From Phaseolus vulgaris (taxonomy: Eukaryota > Streptophyta > Magnoliopsida > Fabales > Fabaceae): DNA of 64,000 nt. The notes beneath the pieces are model-generated. The model made no database searches. It was given only the letters and a program-made list of their open reading frames with translations, and was not told the DNA's origin. Where the stretch lies: the NCBI RefSeq assembly GCF_000499845.2, contig NC_023749.2, forward strand, positions 4,869,030-4,933,029, read 5' to 3'. Shown piece after piece: positions 26,786-41,505 of the stretch. How positions within the stretch are numbered: position 1 is the first letter of the stretch; the number at the start of each line of letters is the position of its first letter. The translations under genes and the position numbers were made by a program.

Positions 26786-27285
26786 GGCTGATTCTCCGTG
26801 CACCATATCACACCCAACACACTCACATAAAATGTCCATTTTGTCTTTAATGTTTTTAAATTTTTGTCTTTCGGATATTTATATCCGTAAGTCAAATTAC
26901 AAAATTCTGGATATATAAATCTGGAATTAATATGTCACTTCTAGATTTCACCATTCAGAAGCTTATTTGGACAACATAAATGATCTTCTGGATGTCAAGA
27001 TCTGTAAGCAAACATAAATGAGTTATGGATCTCAATCCTCAACACCATTTACAATACACCATTCTGAATATGAAAATCCAGAACTCATTATTCACTTTCA
27101 GATATGACCATCTGGAAGCTTAAATGAAATATGAAAATGACCTTCCAGATTTTGAAATCTGGAATGTATAAAAATGACTTCTGGATATTGGAATCTGTAA
27201 GCAAATATGTGAAAAGGGCAAAATGGGGTTTTGAATTTTTCGTTGGGTGCGAGTCAAAATTGGTTGGGTGCAGGAAGCAATTGCC
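26786..27285. mobile_element. Mutator-like miniature element with eight diverged palindromes
   Basis: 500-bp element flanked by an exact 9-bp direct repeat TATAAAGTT (26777-26785 and 27286-27294). The ends are imperfect inverted repeats: GGCTGATTCTCCGTGCACC on the left, and GGCAATTGCTTCCTGCACC as the reverse complement of the right. The interior holds about eight palindrome-like units between 26869 and 27200, e.g. TTCGGATATTTATATCCGTAA and CTTCCAGATTTTGAAATCTGG. It shares its architecture with the 12892-13260 element, but the palindrome arms read TTCTGGAT/TTCCAGAT instead of TTCCGGAT. No reading frame. Confidence 0.75.
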
Positions 27286-27570
27286 TATAAAGTTTTAAGT
27301 TTTGCTTTATGTACTCCCATTGGTGGAATTTTGAGTTTTGCATTATGAAGAGGATTCAAGGGCAGGGGAGTTTGAAACAAAAATAGGTTGGATAGAGGGG
27401 TGGGAAGAGTAACGAGGAAGTGTGGAATGTAGGTATGGGAGAAGCTGTTAGTTATCATATTTTTGTAATTTTCTTTTTTTTACTTTTTGGATTGTTTAAT
27501 TTGGAAAATTCTCAAACTGCTCAATCCCTAATGTTTTCTGATTATATCATCTGAAAAGGGAAGGTGGATA

Positions 27571-27852
27571 TTTGTATAATGTTTTAAATTGGCCATTTCG
27601 AAACATATTTCTGATTGTCTAATTCAAAACATGTTTTCGGATTACAACTTTTAAAATATATTTATATAATGTTTAAGATTGATATTTCAAAACACATTTA
27701 TAGATTCTCTAATACAAAATATGATTTTGGATATTTTGTATTACAACTTTCATAAATATATTTATTTAATGTTTTAAATTTATCATTTTGAAACACATTT
27801 ATAAATTGTCTAATTGATAACATGTTTTTGGATTACAATTTTTAAAAATATA
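27571..27852. repeat. Three tandem copies of a ~92-102-bp AT-rich unit
   Basis: Each unit has the order ATAATGTTTTAAATT, then TTTTGAAACACATTTAT, GATTGTCTAATT, AACATGTTTTTGGATT, ACAACTTTTAAAAATAT, with substitutions between copies. The middle copy is slightly longer. The unit contains a half-palindrome (TTTGGATTAC) resembling the arms of the neighbouring Mutator-like element. Confidence 0.7.
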
Positions 27853-27862
27853 TTATGTAATA

Positions 27863-28110
27863 TAAGAAAATCATCAAATAGAAACAAATTTTAGAGACAA
27901 AAAATAATTAATTGTTATATTGACTAAATTATATATTATTTTAAAGATTAAAAAAATATTGATTTCTAAATTAATTTATATTATTGACAAATAGCTTATA
28001 AATTGGTATCTAATTAGCTATTAAGGTTTTAACTACCAATTAATTTAGTTAATATAACAACTAATTATTTTTTATCTTTAAAGTTGGTTTCTATTTAATA
28101 GTTTTCTTGT
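27863..28110. mobile_element. CACTA-ended miniature element, shortened copy
   Basis: It starts TAAGAAAATCATCAAATAGAAAC and ends GGTTTCTATTTAATAGTTTTCTTGT when read in segments. The ends match the other CACTA copies but lack the outermost CACTAC bases, and the interior is deleted relative to 8031-8380. Confidence 0.6.
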
Positions 28111-28128
28111 GTTTGTGCGGAAAGATAT

Positions 28129-28486
28129 CACTACAAGAAAATGATGAAATAAAAACCATTTAGATACCAAAATAATTAGTTGCAATAGTAACTAAATTAG
28201 ATATCATTTTAGAAACTAAAAATATGGTTTTTAAAGTAGTTTATGTTAAATAGTTTATAAATTGGTATCTAATTAGCTTTAACTACCAATTATTTAGTTT
28301 CTAAATTTGGTAAAAAAAACATTGATTGCTAATTAAATATCAATTTAGAAACTATTTAACAATAATATAAACTAATTTATAAACCATTTTTTTTAGTTTC
28401 TAAAATGGTCTCTGATTTAGTTATTATTGTAACTAATTATTTTGGTCTCTAAAAATTGATTTCTATTTCATGATTTTCTTGTAGTG
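28129..28486. mobile_element. CACTA-ended miniature element with intact ends (358 bp)
   Basis: It begins CACTACAAGAAAATGATGAA and ends with the exact reverse complement (TTCATGATTTTCTTGTAGTG), so the terminal inverted repeats are intact. The two arms are inverted copies around a central region near 28300. There is no transposase frame, and no clear 3-bp target duplication (flanks TAT and GAT). Confidence 0.8.
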
Positions 28487-29324
28487 GATAATTCAAAAAA
28501 ACATATAATATATTTTGAAAAACTTATATTCTAAAATATTTTCATAATAAATAATCTGAAAGTTATCATGGAAGTAGAGCACCGAAGTATACCATAAAAG
28601 ATAAAGTGATTATTTTAAAAATAATGGAGATACAAGCAATAATTATGGAATGAAAGATGAAAAACCTCAAATTTTAGGTTATAATAAAAAGGGTAATGAA
28701 ATAAAAAAAAAGTCTGATAGATGCTTAATATTTCTATAATCCCTAATTTGTGATACTTTTAGATTCTTGATGTAACATACATATATCGTGCTCACACTGT
28801 GCCTTTGATAAATTATCACACATCTTGATTAATTTATTTCCATTTTTTTTTATTAATGTTGTTGTTGTTAAAAGAGTGTTCCAACCAAGTAATCAAGTAT
28901 AATTAATTTACTCTGTTTGCTTGAAGTTTTTCCACCTTGTATTGGCAAATATGGCAACTTAAATGAATATATAAATATTGTTGGTTAAAATATATGATGT
29001 CGTGTTGGAGGCAAAATAAAAAAATACAAATTAAATAAAAAACTATAGATATACTTTAAAATAAGAGAAACAAGGACCAAAATTACAGTTAGTATATTTT
29101 TTTTAAAGTATAGACAAGCATCACTAGGTTATCTACAATTTTAACTATGTTGACACACTAGATAACATCAATTATGTTATAAATATACTTAACATTATTA
29201 GATTAAAAATGCAACAAAGAAACTAAACAAACTTTAATTTTTGTTTGACATATATCTAAAAAAATCCACATTAAAAAATGCCTATTAATTGATCTCTAAT
29301 ATTGCGTAGCGCAAGTAAATTATT

Positions 29325-29371
<47 letters not shown>

Positions 29372-30607
29372 CTCTCTATATTAAAAAGATAATATAAAGT
29401 ATGAAACCAAATATTTAAGTCTTTTATGCAAGAGAAAATATAGAACAATAATACTAAATAATGCAGTATTATATAAAATCAAATTTTTGTACAAACACGG
29501 TCCAAAATAGACTACATATGTTTTTGTTTTGTTTTTTTAGAAAAAATAGTTTATGGAAACACATGTACAATGCAATCACATAGTTCGTTTATTTTTTTTA
29601 TGATAGTAAAAAAAAATCAAATCATAAAACATACTTTAGTAAAAACTACATCAAAATCTAATCAAATTAATCTTTCACATCTCCAACACCACATTATATA
29701 TTTTAACCAACAATATTTGTATAATCATAAATTATTATAGTAGCTTTTAAAAAGTATATAGTCTTATTAAAAAATTATTACCTTTGAGTAGGGTCCACTT
29801 ACTCTACAGTTAGAAAACGGTATCGAAACCCTTACTTAAAATTTGAGCCATAAATTTTTGACTTTAGACAATTTTTTTTGTAATTATTATCTAAAACAAT
29901 AAATGGTCCAGTTATCCAACATAGCTGAGATGGAATTGGATATGTAAATAGATAAAAAAAAAATATTATTTATAAAATAGTTAAATATGTTTTTTAAATT
30001 AGTTTTAATTTTTAGTCCAAATTTTAGATATAGTGGATACTTTTGGTAAAAAAATTATTAGAATACGTTCTTGTTAGTTTTTTTCACGTGATAAATAAAT
30101 TTCTTATATGTGAATTTATATATTAAAATGTTTTATATTGATTTATGAGTAGATGTGAATGTTATATTATTACAGTATACTCATAAAAAAAATTATTACA
30201 TAAAAAAGTAATACTTAGTTATAATATTTTTTTATTATAAATATCTAATATCTAAAGTTTGAAATAAGTAAAAAATCAATTTCTGATAATACAGAAAAAA
30301 ATAATTAATTCTTTATAAAATTAGAAGTTACTTGTGTTATTGATAATCCTTCAAACATACTAATATTAATAGTTTAATAGGTGATGAAAGAAAACTTAGT
30401 AATGATATACGAGTTTTGATGGCGACAACTCAACACCCAATTGTTGGAAATAGTCGTGTACATTAAGTAAGAGAGAATTTGATGAGCATGAGAGATTATT
30501 TCTTAAAAAAGTTCATGGTTTGAAAACTTCTTAGAAGCTAATTATATATTTATAGCAAAACTTGAACCATAGTTTTTGAGTTGAAACAATTCGTTCATGA
30601 CATATTA
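28487..30607. other. Very AT-rich intergenic DNA
   Basis: No gene-like frame on either strand. It contains a (TA)n tract at about 29330-29368 and many A/T homopolymers. I see nothing else in it. Confidence 0.5.
29330..29368. repeat. (TA)n microsatellite
   Basis: About 19 TA units, preceded by CACACA. Confidence 0.9.
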
Positions 30608-30770
30608 TTTTTTTTTCATAAACAATAAAAATAAATAAATGAGAACTATTATACATAAAAAGCTAGGGTCTTACTAATTTCCTACCAAGGGACACCTTCC
30701 AACTTAAATAAGAAACAATCAAACCAAACTCAAAAAAACATTAAACAACTAGTCTCATACAATCCACTTA
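30608..30770 (-). mobile_element. 5'-truncated LINE tail
   Basis: Closely resembles the 3' end of the larger LINE at 38132-38305: T-run, AATAAAAATAAATAAATG, TTATACATAAAAA, CCAAGGGACACCTTCCAACTT, AACAACTAGTCTCATACAATCCAC. Only the last ~160 bases are present, as produced by incomplete reverse transcription. The poly-A side is at the left, so the element runs on the minus strand. Confidence 0.7.
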
Positions 30771-33700
30771 GTATTTAGTTTTTTGCTTTTGTGGTATACA
30801 ATAATTAGTGTGGCAATTACTCGTACTAATCATATTAGTAGGATTCCTTTATTCTTACTTATGTGAAGATTGATACTCAATTTTACTGATTATTCTAATT
30901 TTATGATTAAGTTATTAATTATTCCTTTTTTTTCTTAATGAAGGTATGAGTTGAATATCTGTGCTTAGTTTAAGTTTCTTTCCATTTAGAAAATGTTAGA
31001 AACTCTTAGAACTAAAGTGAAATAACTAAGACCTGAATATTAAGAATGAAAACCTTGATCATCAGTATAAATTGTTTCCTTAATATAATTTTTTAACTGA
31101 ATAAAATTAAGTAAATGGTTTAAGTAATTTGACAATTTGGATGATAAAGTTAAGGAAGTGAGTTGTAGTTGTTGCCTGAAAGTTTTCTTCATGCTTGTCA
31201 AGTTCCTTATAGAAAGTTCAGAAAAAAAAAAAATAGCTCCTGTTATCTTGTTAAAATTGGAACTTCTATTTTATGCATCATTTAATTTGAAGATAAAATG
31301 CATTAGTCTTTATTTTTTTATCAACAAAAAATAAATAAAATAAAAGAAGATATTTTAGGATGTTTTAATCCTTAATTGAATAGAATTTGGCGAAAAGTCA
31401 AATTACTTTTAACACCTAATCAATAAAGATTCCGTCAAACTCTATAATTATAAAACCAAACACAGAAACTTATATGGAAAAATACGGGAGAACCACAACA
31501 AAGTACCGAAACATCATCTCTCAGAAGACCCTAACTTTTTTCCAGCTGCATGCAGAGAAAAATCGAAAGAAAAAAAAAAACTCCTTCCTATAACAACCAC
31601 TATTAACCCTCATAATCAAATACATGCATTATTTGGTGCACCATTTTGGTGCACCATGTTGACAATTGTTATATCATCATTGTTTGGGATTTGTTTCACT
31701 TTATATAGAAAATTTGAAGAGGATAATTAATTTGTTTAAGGAATTCAAAATGTTTTATAATAAACTATATTGTTTGGCTAGTGAATTTGTAAAAAATTAA
31801 AATTCTAAAATTTTATTAGATTAATTGAATTGTTTAAAACTAAATAATTTCAAATTTTTTTTAAGAAAAAATAAGAATTTAAAAATTTTCATATTCTCAA
31901 ATTTATGTTTTTTTCTTTGTAGTTTTTTCTTAACTCGATTTTAGTTGAGGTGTTATCGACTTGATTAAGAAAGAAATATTACCGAAAGTATGTGAAAAGA
32001 AGTAAGAAATGTAGTTACTGCAAATAATTACAACCTTGTTTATTAATTTAGGAGACGTATATATATCTGCTCAAGTGCATTGGGTAGCTTGCAAACTTGA
32101 GATGTTGTTAATATATGTTATTTTTTTATAACAAAAAAAAAGAAAAAAATATTGAATAACTTGTCTACTTAAGTTGAAATAATTTACGTAACAGTTATGA
32201 AAAAGAAAAATCGTATCTAATGATAGAGAAAGGAAAAAATGTTATATTTGTATAGAATTAAATTTTCCTTAAAAATAAAGGAAATTAAAGCAATAGCCAA
32301 CTTTAGATAAGTGCTACTTGTCATAAATCAACTAAAAGTCAAAGCCACATATTTAAGTATTAAATATGTATTGCTTCCAAGTACAAGAGTAACAAATATT
32401 TAAGTATGTATTGATATCGTATATGCTTAAATTTTATGTATATATGTGTCATCATCCATTCCAAATACCAGAACTAAAAAGTTAATTATGTATTCATTCC
32501 AAAAAAAATAAAAATTAACAAAGTCAAAGTTATATATTTAATAAGTACGTATTGCTACCCTTTTTAAATTTAAATATGTATTCCTATTATTTACATCTAA
32601 GTTTTTTTATACACATTAAATCTCACGTAAAAAAAATAAAAAGTAACCAAGGGTCTACATTCACAATAGTTTTTTTTAAATAGAAAATCACATGAAAAAT
32701 TGATTTTAAAATACAATTTAAATAAATTTACGTAATAAAATATTAGCATAAATAAATTTAAATAAGTTACACGTGTAATTTAAAAAAAAATATTTTCAAA
32801 AGTAATTTTAATTTTATAGGTCTAAATAAAAAATATAGATACAAAATCAAATTCTAAATTATTGGTTAATATTTATCTCATTAATTTGTTAATAATATCC
32901 AAATAAAATTCATTAACCATGTTAATTATGTAATATCAACATGGCAATAAATAAAATAGTCTTAGACATTACATATCATATCCATTAAAGATATTATTGT
33001 ATTTAATATCCGTTACAAGATATCACTCTATGCCAATTCTTTTGTCATCCTTAGTTGTGATGGTGGACGAAGTTAGAACCTTCCTTCACATGTGTGATGC
33101 TGATGCTGACACGAGGATTAACTTAAAAATCTAATTAAAAAAGAAATAGACATGAAAGTTATACATCTACATTCAACAAATGACAAAGATACTAATTTTG
33201 TATACTCTTATTTTTCAAGAAAAAATAGTTTTAACAAGTTTATTTATTTATTTAGTAAATATTAATATAATTTTAGAAATTAGTTTAATTAATGAAGGTT
33301 TTTTAATCTTAGTTAAGTTATAAATATTATTTTAAAATTTCTGCAAAACAATGAAGCATTAATTAGATTTCAAAAGTTTATTTTAAAATTTCAATAAAAT
33401 TGAAATGAATATTTAAAATATTGAAAAATTGTGTCGTCGGCTACTATTGAGTTTGTTTCAAAGAGTTGTATGTCTACGGTGAAAGAGAGAAGTCAGGAGT
33501 ATGGTTAGAGATGATGGAAAATGAGATTGAAAGTTATTTCAGAAGACAAGTCATTTTACAAAAGTTTTGAAACTTATGGTATTTTATGAAAGTTCTTAAA
33601 CCCATGGTATTTTACGGATGTTTTGAAACCTATGATATTTTACGGAGGTTTTTAAACCCATGGTTCTTAATGGAGGTTTTGAAACCCATGGTATTTTAAA

Positions 33701-34766
33701 GAGGTTCTTAAACTCATAGTATTTAACAAGTGTTTTGAAAGACTTTTCTTGAGATTTAAAAAAACTTCAGGGAACACTTTCTCCAAATATGATTTAGCGG
33801 AGAAAATTACAATCTGACTAAATGACTTAATAGTAGTTTTAAAGTTTATAAAAAATAGTTTTAAATTATTTAATATAGTTAAACTGGAAATAATAATGTA
33901 CCAAGCTACTACTTTAAATTACTTGCTAATGATTTTTTTAATATTTTAAATATTCATTTCAATTTTTTATGATAAATAATGATAATGATTTTTTTTCTGT
34001 TTTACTAAATTTTTATACCAATAATTACTAATAATAAAAATTAATATTAAAATTGAAATTACACAACACTAAATAATATTAATTTACATTAAATTGTTTA
34101 GTTTAATATTGAAATTATTTTTAATTTAATTCATTATTTGAAAATAAAAAAAATAAAATAAAAAATACCCAAATAGTTATTTTTATTAATTATTTATTAA
34201 ATTTTATTTCTCCTATATTTAAAAAAATAGAAAAATAAATTAGAATTCGGTTTCAAGAAAATTGAATTTCGATATGTCTTCAAAGATATAATGAAGGTGA
34301 GAATTTGATTTCCGAGTGAATTTTGACCCTAAACAATAAATAAATCTATTTTGATAAATAAATAGTCCCAAGCTTAATTATATAGTTTTTTAATTTTAAA
34401 AATGCTATTTAAAAAAAAAAATTCAATTTCGGTAACGACTCTGCATTATTTTTATACCGCTAAAAAAATGTTAATTGACATGTAAGAACACGTGAAAAAA
34501 TTATTCTTACTTTATAATTTAATTATTATTATTATTTTAATAATATTTTTTAAAATATTTTAATATAAAATATTAATATACATTATTACATTATTAGAGT
34601 AGGTTGTAAAATGAGGATATTATATTAATATATATTATTAGAATAAGTGGCAAAGCAAGAGGGTTTTTGTCTTTAATGGGTGTGAAAGTATAGTTATTAT
34701 TTTTCTAATAAGAAATATATATATATGTTTGTAGATAAACGTGTGGGTTGGAACAAAGTTTTTATC
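30771..34766. other. Long AT-rich intergenic stretch upstream of the first beta-glucosidase
   Basis: No convincing gene. A 28-bp tandem array lies at 33554-33743 (separate entry). Short frames such as 31137-31334 have no coding features. Remaining sequence shows A/T homopolymers only. Confidence 0.45.
33554..33743. repeat. Tandem array of ~7 x 28 bp with a two-unit alternation
   Basis: The unit is close to TTTTACGGAGGTTTTGAAAC followed by CCATGGTA. Odd-numbered units read GTTTTGAAAC and several even ones GTTCTTAAAC or GTTTTTAAAC, implying a 56-bp higher-order repeat. Confidence 0.75.
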
Positions 34767-34774
34767 TATAAAAG
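34767..34774 (+). promoter_or_regulatory. TATA box of first beta-glucosidase gene
   Basis: TATAAAAG, 41 bases before the start codon. The second gene copy has TATAAAAGG at the matching place. Confidence 0.55.
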
Positions 34775-34814
34775 TAATGCATTTGCTGAACACATGAAAT
34801 ACACTTTAGCAGAT

Positions 34815-37876
<3,062 letters not shown>

Positions 37877-38131
37877 TAGTGCTGCTATTTGAAATTCCTT
37901 AAGAAAGTATATTCGAAAATATGTAATTTGCTAGAATTATTTAATTCTTCACCTATTTCTTGTGCAGTTGTAGTTCTCCTATGTATTTTGCATTCATAGT
38001 TTTTGGAACTTCAAATTTAAATATAACATGTTACAATTGTATGCTTGTTTTAAAAGATGTGTTGATAGTTAAGCTATTTGTCCTGAGAATGCAATGCCTC
38101 CTAATAGTACTCTAGGAGTAATAACAAAGAT
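37877..38131 (+). other. 3' flank of beta-glucosidase copy 1
   Basis: 3' UTR and flank, partly shared with copy 2 (e.g. GAATGCAATGCCTC at both). It ends with AACAAAGAT (38123-38131), the left copy of the LINE target-site duplication. Confidence 0.6.
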
Positions 38132-41100
38132 TTTTTTTTTATCAGCAATAAAAAATAAATAAATGGGAACAACTTCGGGGTGGTCCAACCCTTATACATA
38201 AAAAACTAACGCCTTACCAACCTTCAACCAAGGAACACCTTCCAACTTAAAAAAGGAACAACCAAACCAACTCAAGAAAGCATTAAACAACCAGTCTCAT
38301 ACAATCCACTGGGTTCAAAACCCAGTTGGGGTACGTAAAGGAATTACAACAGGACTTTGCAAAAATCCAAGACCAAACATTTACTTGTACCAGTGCAAAT
38401 ACCTCAAGCGCATCTACTACGCCCCTGTCGAAGGTCACCGAGTTCCTATGTCTCCAAATTCCACTCACAACACCAACCCAAATCGCCCCCCAAACGTCAT
38501 TAACCACATCAGAAGCCAAACACAACTTGAATTGTTGGAAGTTTACCAAAGGGTCCTTGTGGATAACAAACGACACTCCAAGCCACTCAAAACAAAGACA
38601 CCACACCCACCAGGTAAACTCGCAGACGGAAAATAGATGACTGGACGACTCTTCCACCTTCCCACACAAACCATACACCAGATTCTCTACCATTACCCCT
38701 CGTCTTTCCAAATTTACCCTAGTAGCAATCCTATTCTCCATCACCCTCTAAGCAGTGACCAAAGCGGAAGGCAAAGCTTTGCACCTCCACAACTTACTGT
38801 AATTTGGAGAAACCTCCCCAACTCTATCCTTCCTAACCTGAATATAGGCTGAGTTAACCGTAAAAGTATGAAACCCCCCTGCCTTCCAAATCCAACAATC
38901 TGCCTTTCCCGATTCCAACTTCACCCCTTGTAGTAACTGAAAGAACTGCTCCACCAGAGGTTTCTCCCATTCAAAAAAGGGTCTACGCCATTCAAAGTGC
39001 CACACCCAAATACCATCAATCCAATTCCCTAGTTCAGCCACCTTTGCACCTTTTGTCACACTAAGAGAGAAAATTCTTAGGAAAATCAACGCTCCACAAC
39101 TCAACCAACTGTCCTCCCAAAAAAGGATAGTCCTCCCCTCACCAACTTCCCACTCAAACCCATCTTCAAAACTTCTTCCCCAACCCTCTGAAGCCCACAC
39201 CTCCTTCAAAACTTTCCACCAAAGAGAGCCCCTACCAACTTTACCTTCCTCTCTCAAGCTTCTCCACCCACCATACTTAGAGAAACGAGGATCTCTTTCC
39301 ACAGACCACCCTTATCCGTACCCAACCTCCAGACCCACTTACCTAAAAGAGCCAAATTAAACAACCTTAGGTTAATAATATCTAGACCCCCATAGTCACG
39401 AGGCTCACAAACCTTTTTCCAAGAGGCCCAAGCGATCTTCCTACCATCGGAACCCCATCCCCAAAGGAAATTCCTTTGTATTCGATCTAACTTCTCTGCC
39501 ACCACAGAAGGTAACTTAAACAATGACATAAAAAATAACGGGATTGAGGAGAGAACTGATTTTAACAAGCAAATCCTCCCAGCCAACGACAGACACCTGC
39601 CTCTCCATCTTGACAATTTACCCTGAACTCTCTCTATCACCCTGCTCCAAAACGCACCCCGTTTGACACCCTCCTATCGGCAACCCTAAATAAACAAAAG
39701 GAGTTACCATCACTTTACAATTTAGAATAGCCGCAAAACTCTAAAGCAAGCTCTGATCCAACCCCAGCCCACCGATAATACTCTTCACAAAATTGACCTT
39801 AAGCCCAGAAGCAAGCTCAAAGCAGAGTAAGATCGCCTTCATATTGAAGACACTTTTTTATATTAGCTTTACAAAAGAATAAAGTGTCGTTAGCGTATTG
39901 TAATATATTTACCTTCACTTTATCCCTTCCAACCTCCAGACTGTCAATCAAACTCTTCTCTTCTGCCATCCTGGAAACCCTAGCCAACCCTTCCGCAACT
40001 ATCAGAAAAAGAAACGGTGCTAACGGATCACCTTGACGAAGTCCCTTCCCAGGAGTAAATTCTCTAGATGGACTACCGTTCACAAGCACCGAGACTGAAG
40101 CAGATTCTAAACACCCCTTAATCCAACGAATCCATTGAGCGCAAAAGCCCAACCTCTCTAGCATATAATAGAGAAAATCCCAACTTACCGAGTCATATGC
40201 CTTCTCATAGTCAACTTTAAAGAAAACACAACTCTTCATTTTCCTTTTATATTCTTCCAAAACCTCATTCGCCACTAACACACTGTCTAACAAACCCCTA
40301 CCTTCCAAGAAAGCTGACTATCTAATATCAATGACTTTACTAATCACCTTTTTCAAGCGTAGAGACAACGCTTTAGAGATGATCTTATATAGGCACCCGA
40401 CCAACGAAATAGGTCTAAATTCGCCAAGTTGCTGAGGGTTTTCTACGTTTGGAACAAGATATAGGAATGATGAATTTGAACCTCTAGGCCAATGACTCTT
40501 AGATGCGAAATCCTTCACTGCTGACACCACATCCGACTTAATGATTTCCCAGCAATGCTTTAAGAACCCAAAATTAAAACCATCAGGGTCAGGACTCTTA
40601 GAACTATCACAATTCCATACCGCATCCCTAATTTCTTTTTCAGAAAAATCGGCAATCAATAACTCATTATCTTCTTTCGAAATAGAGTTGAACCTAACGT
40701 TGTCCAACCTAACTTGACATCATTCTTTTCTGGCAAACCTTTCTTCGAAGAAAACTTTGACCTTGTCCTTAATCACCTCCTTATCCTCACACCACCGGCC
40801 GTCAACAAACATCCCATGTAACTCATTCCTCGCCCTTCTCCACTTCACGGGTGAGTGGAAGAACTTTGTATTAAGATCTCCATGTTTCAACCACTTTTGT
40901 CTTGTTTTCTAGAACATAACCGCCTCCTGTTTAAACATAGATCTATTAAGGTCAGCTAACAAAGTTCTCCTTTCCTCCCTTTCAGACTCAACCAAGCCTC
41001 TATCATCATCTTGTGCATCTAACACATTAATCCTCTTTTGTAACTCCTCACTAGCAAGGTTAACATCCCCGAAGACCTCTTTGTTCCAAACTTTTAAAAC

Positions 41101-41496
41101 CACTTTAAGCTTTTTCAGTTTCTCTTTGAAAATATAAATTCCACGTCCTTGCACATCATAGCTAACCCACTTCCTCCTCACAAAGTCTTTAAATCTACTG
41201 TCTCTTTGCCAAACATCAAAGCACCTAAAAGGTCTCGGACCCCAGTCAACAGACACTTCTTTAAGAACAACTACACAATGGTCTGAAATTGACCTATTTA
41301 GGACAAACTGTTGACAACGGGGCCAAACATCGAGCCATTCTTTTGACACAAGAACCCTATCAATTGTGCTCTTCACCATACCATTTGGTTTATACCACGT
41401 AAACTTCCTGCCAACCAACGAGATATCTACTAATTCTCTCAAATCTTCATTTAATTGATAGACAAGCTATCTAAACCTCCAATCTATATCCACGAG
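38132..41496 (-). mobile_element. LINE retrotransposon, 5'-truncated and inactivated (3.4 kb)
   Basis: Flanked by a 9-bp duplication AACAAAGAT (38123-38131 and 41497-41505). It runs on minus, with its 3' A-rich tail at 38132 (TTGCTGATAAAAAAAAAA). From 5' to 3' the broken frames encode: the end of the apurinic-type endonuclease (41442-40909, with an SDHC motif), reverse transcriptase (about 40707-39817), and the C-terminal zinc-binding region of plant LINEs (39640-38283, with LCG...SSHLFSVC). ORF1 and the first part of the endonuclease are missing. Stops and frame changes separate the pieces. The RT catalytic box reads YAND instead of YADD. Confidence 0.9.
38283..41442 (-). pseudogene. LINE ORF2 polyprotein pseudogene (endonuclease/reverse transcriptase)
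   Basis: Remnant ORF2 in at least six frame pieces: 41442-40909, 40707-40318, 40308-39817, 39640-39254, 39302-38748, 38744-38283. The endonuclease end, the RT fingers and palm (FKVDYEKAYDSVSW; GLRQGDPLAPFLF) and the zinc-binding tail can be read in order. An in-frame stop follows the first piece (AVMF*). Asn replaces the first Asp of the YxDD catalytic pair, which would abolish polymerisation. It cannot encode a working enzyme. Confidence 0.85.
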
Positions 41497-41505
41497 AACA
41501 AAGAT

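Noticed and set aside
31137..31334. 65-codon plus-strand frame
   Set aside because: AT-rich random frame with homopolymer-encoded Lys runs and no splice or homology support.
34725..34814. Upstream in-frame ATGs that would lengthen beta-glucosidase copy 1
   Set aside because: They overlap or precede the TATA box, and the paralogue starts at the position matching 34815.
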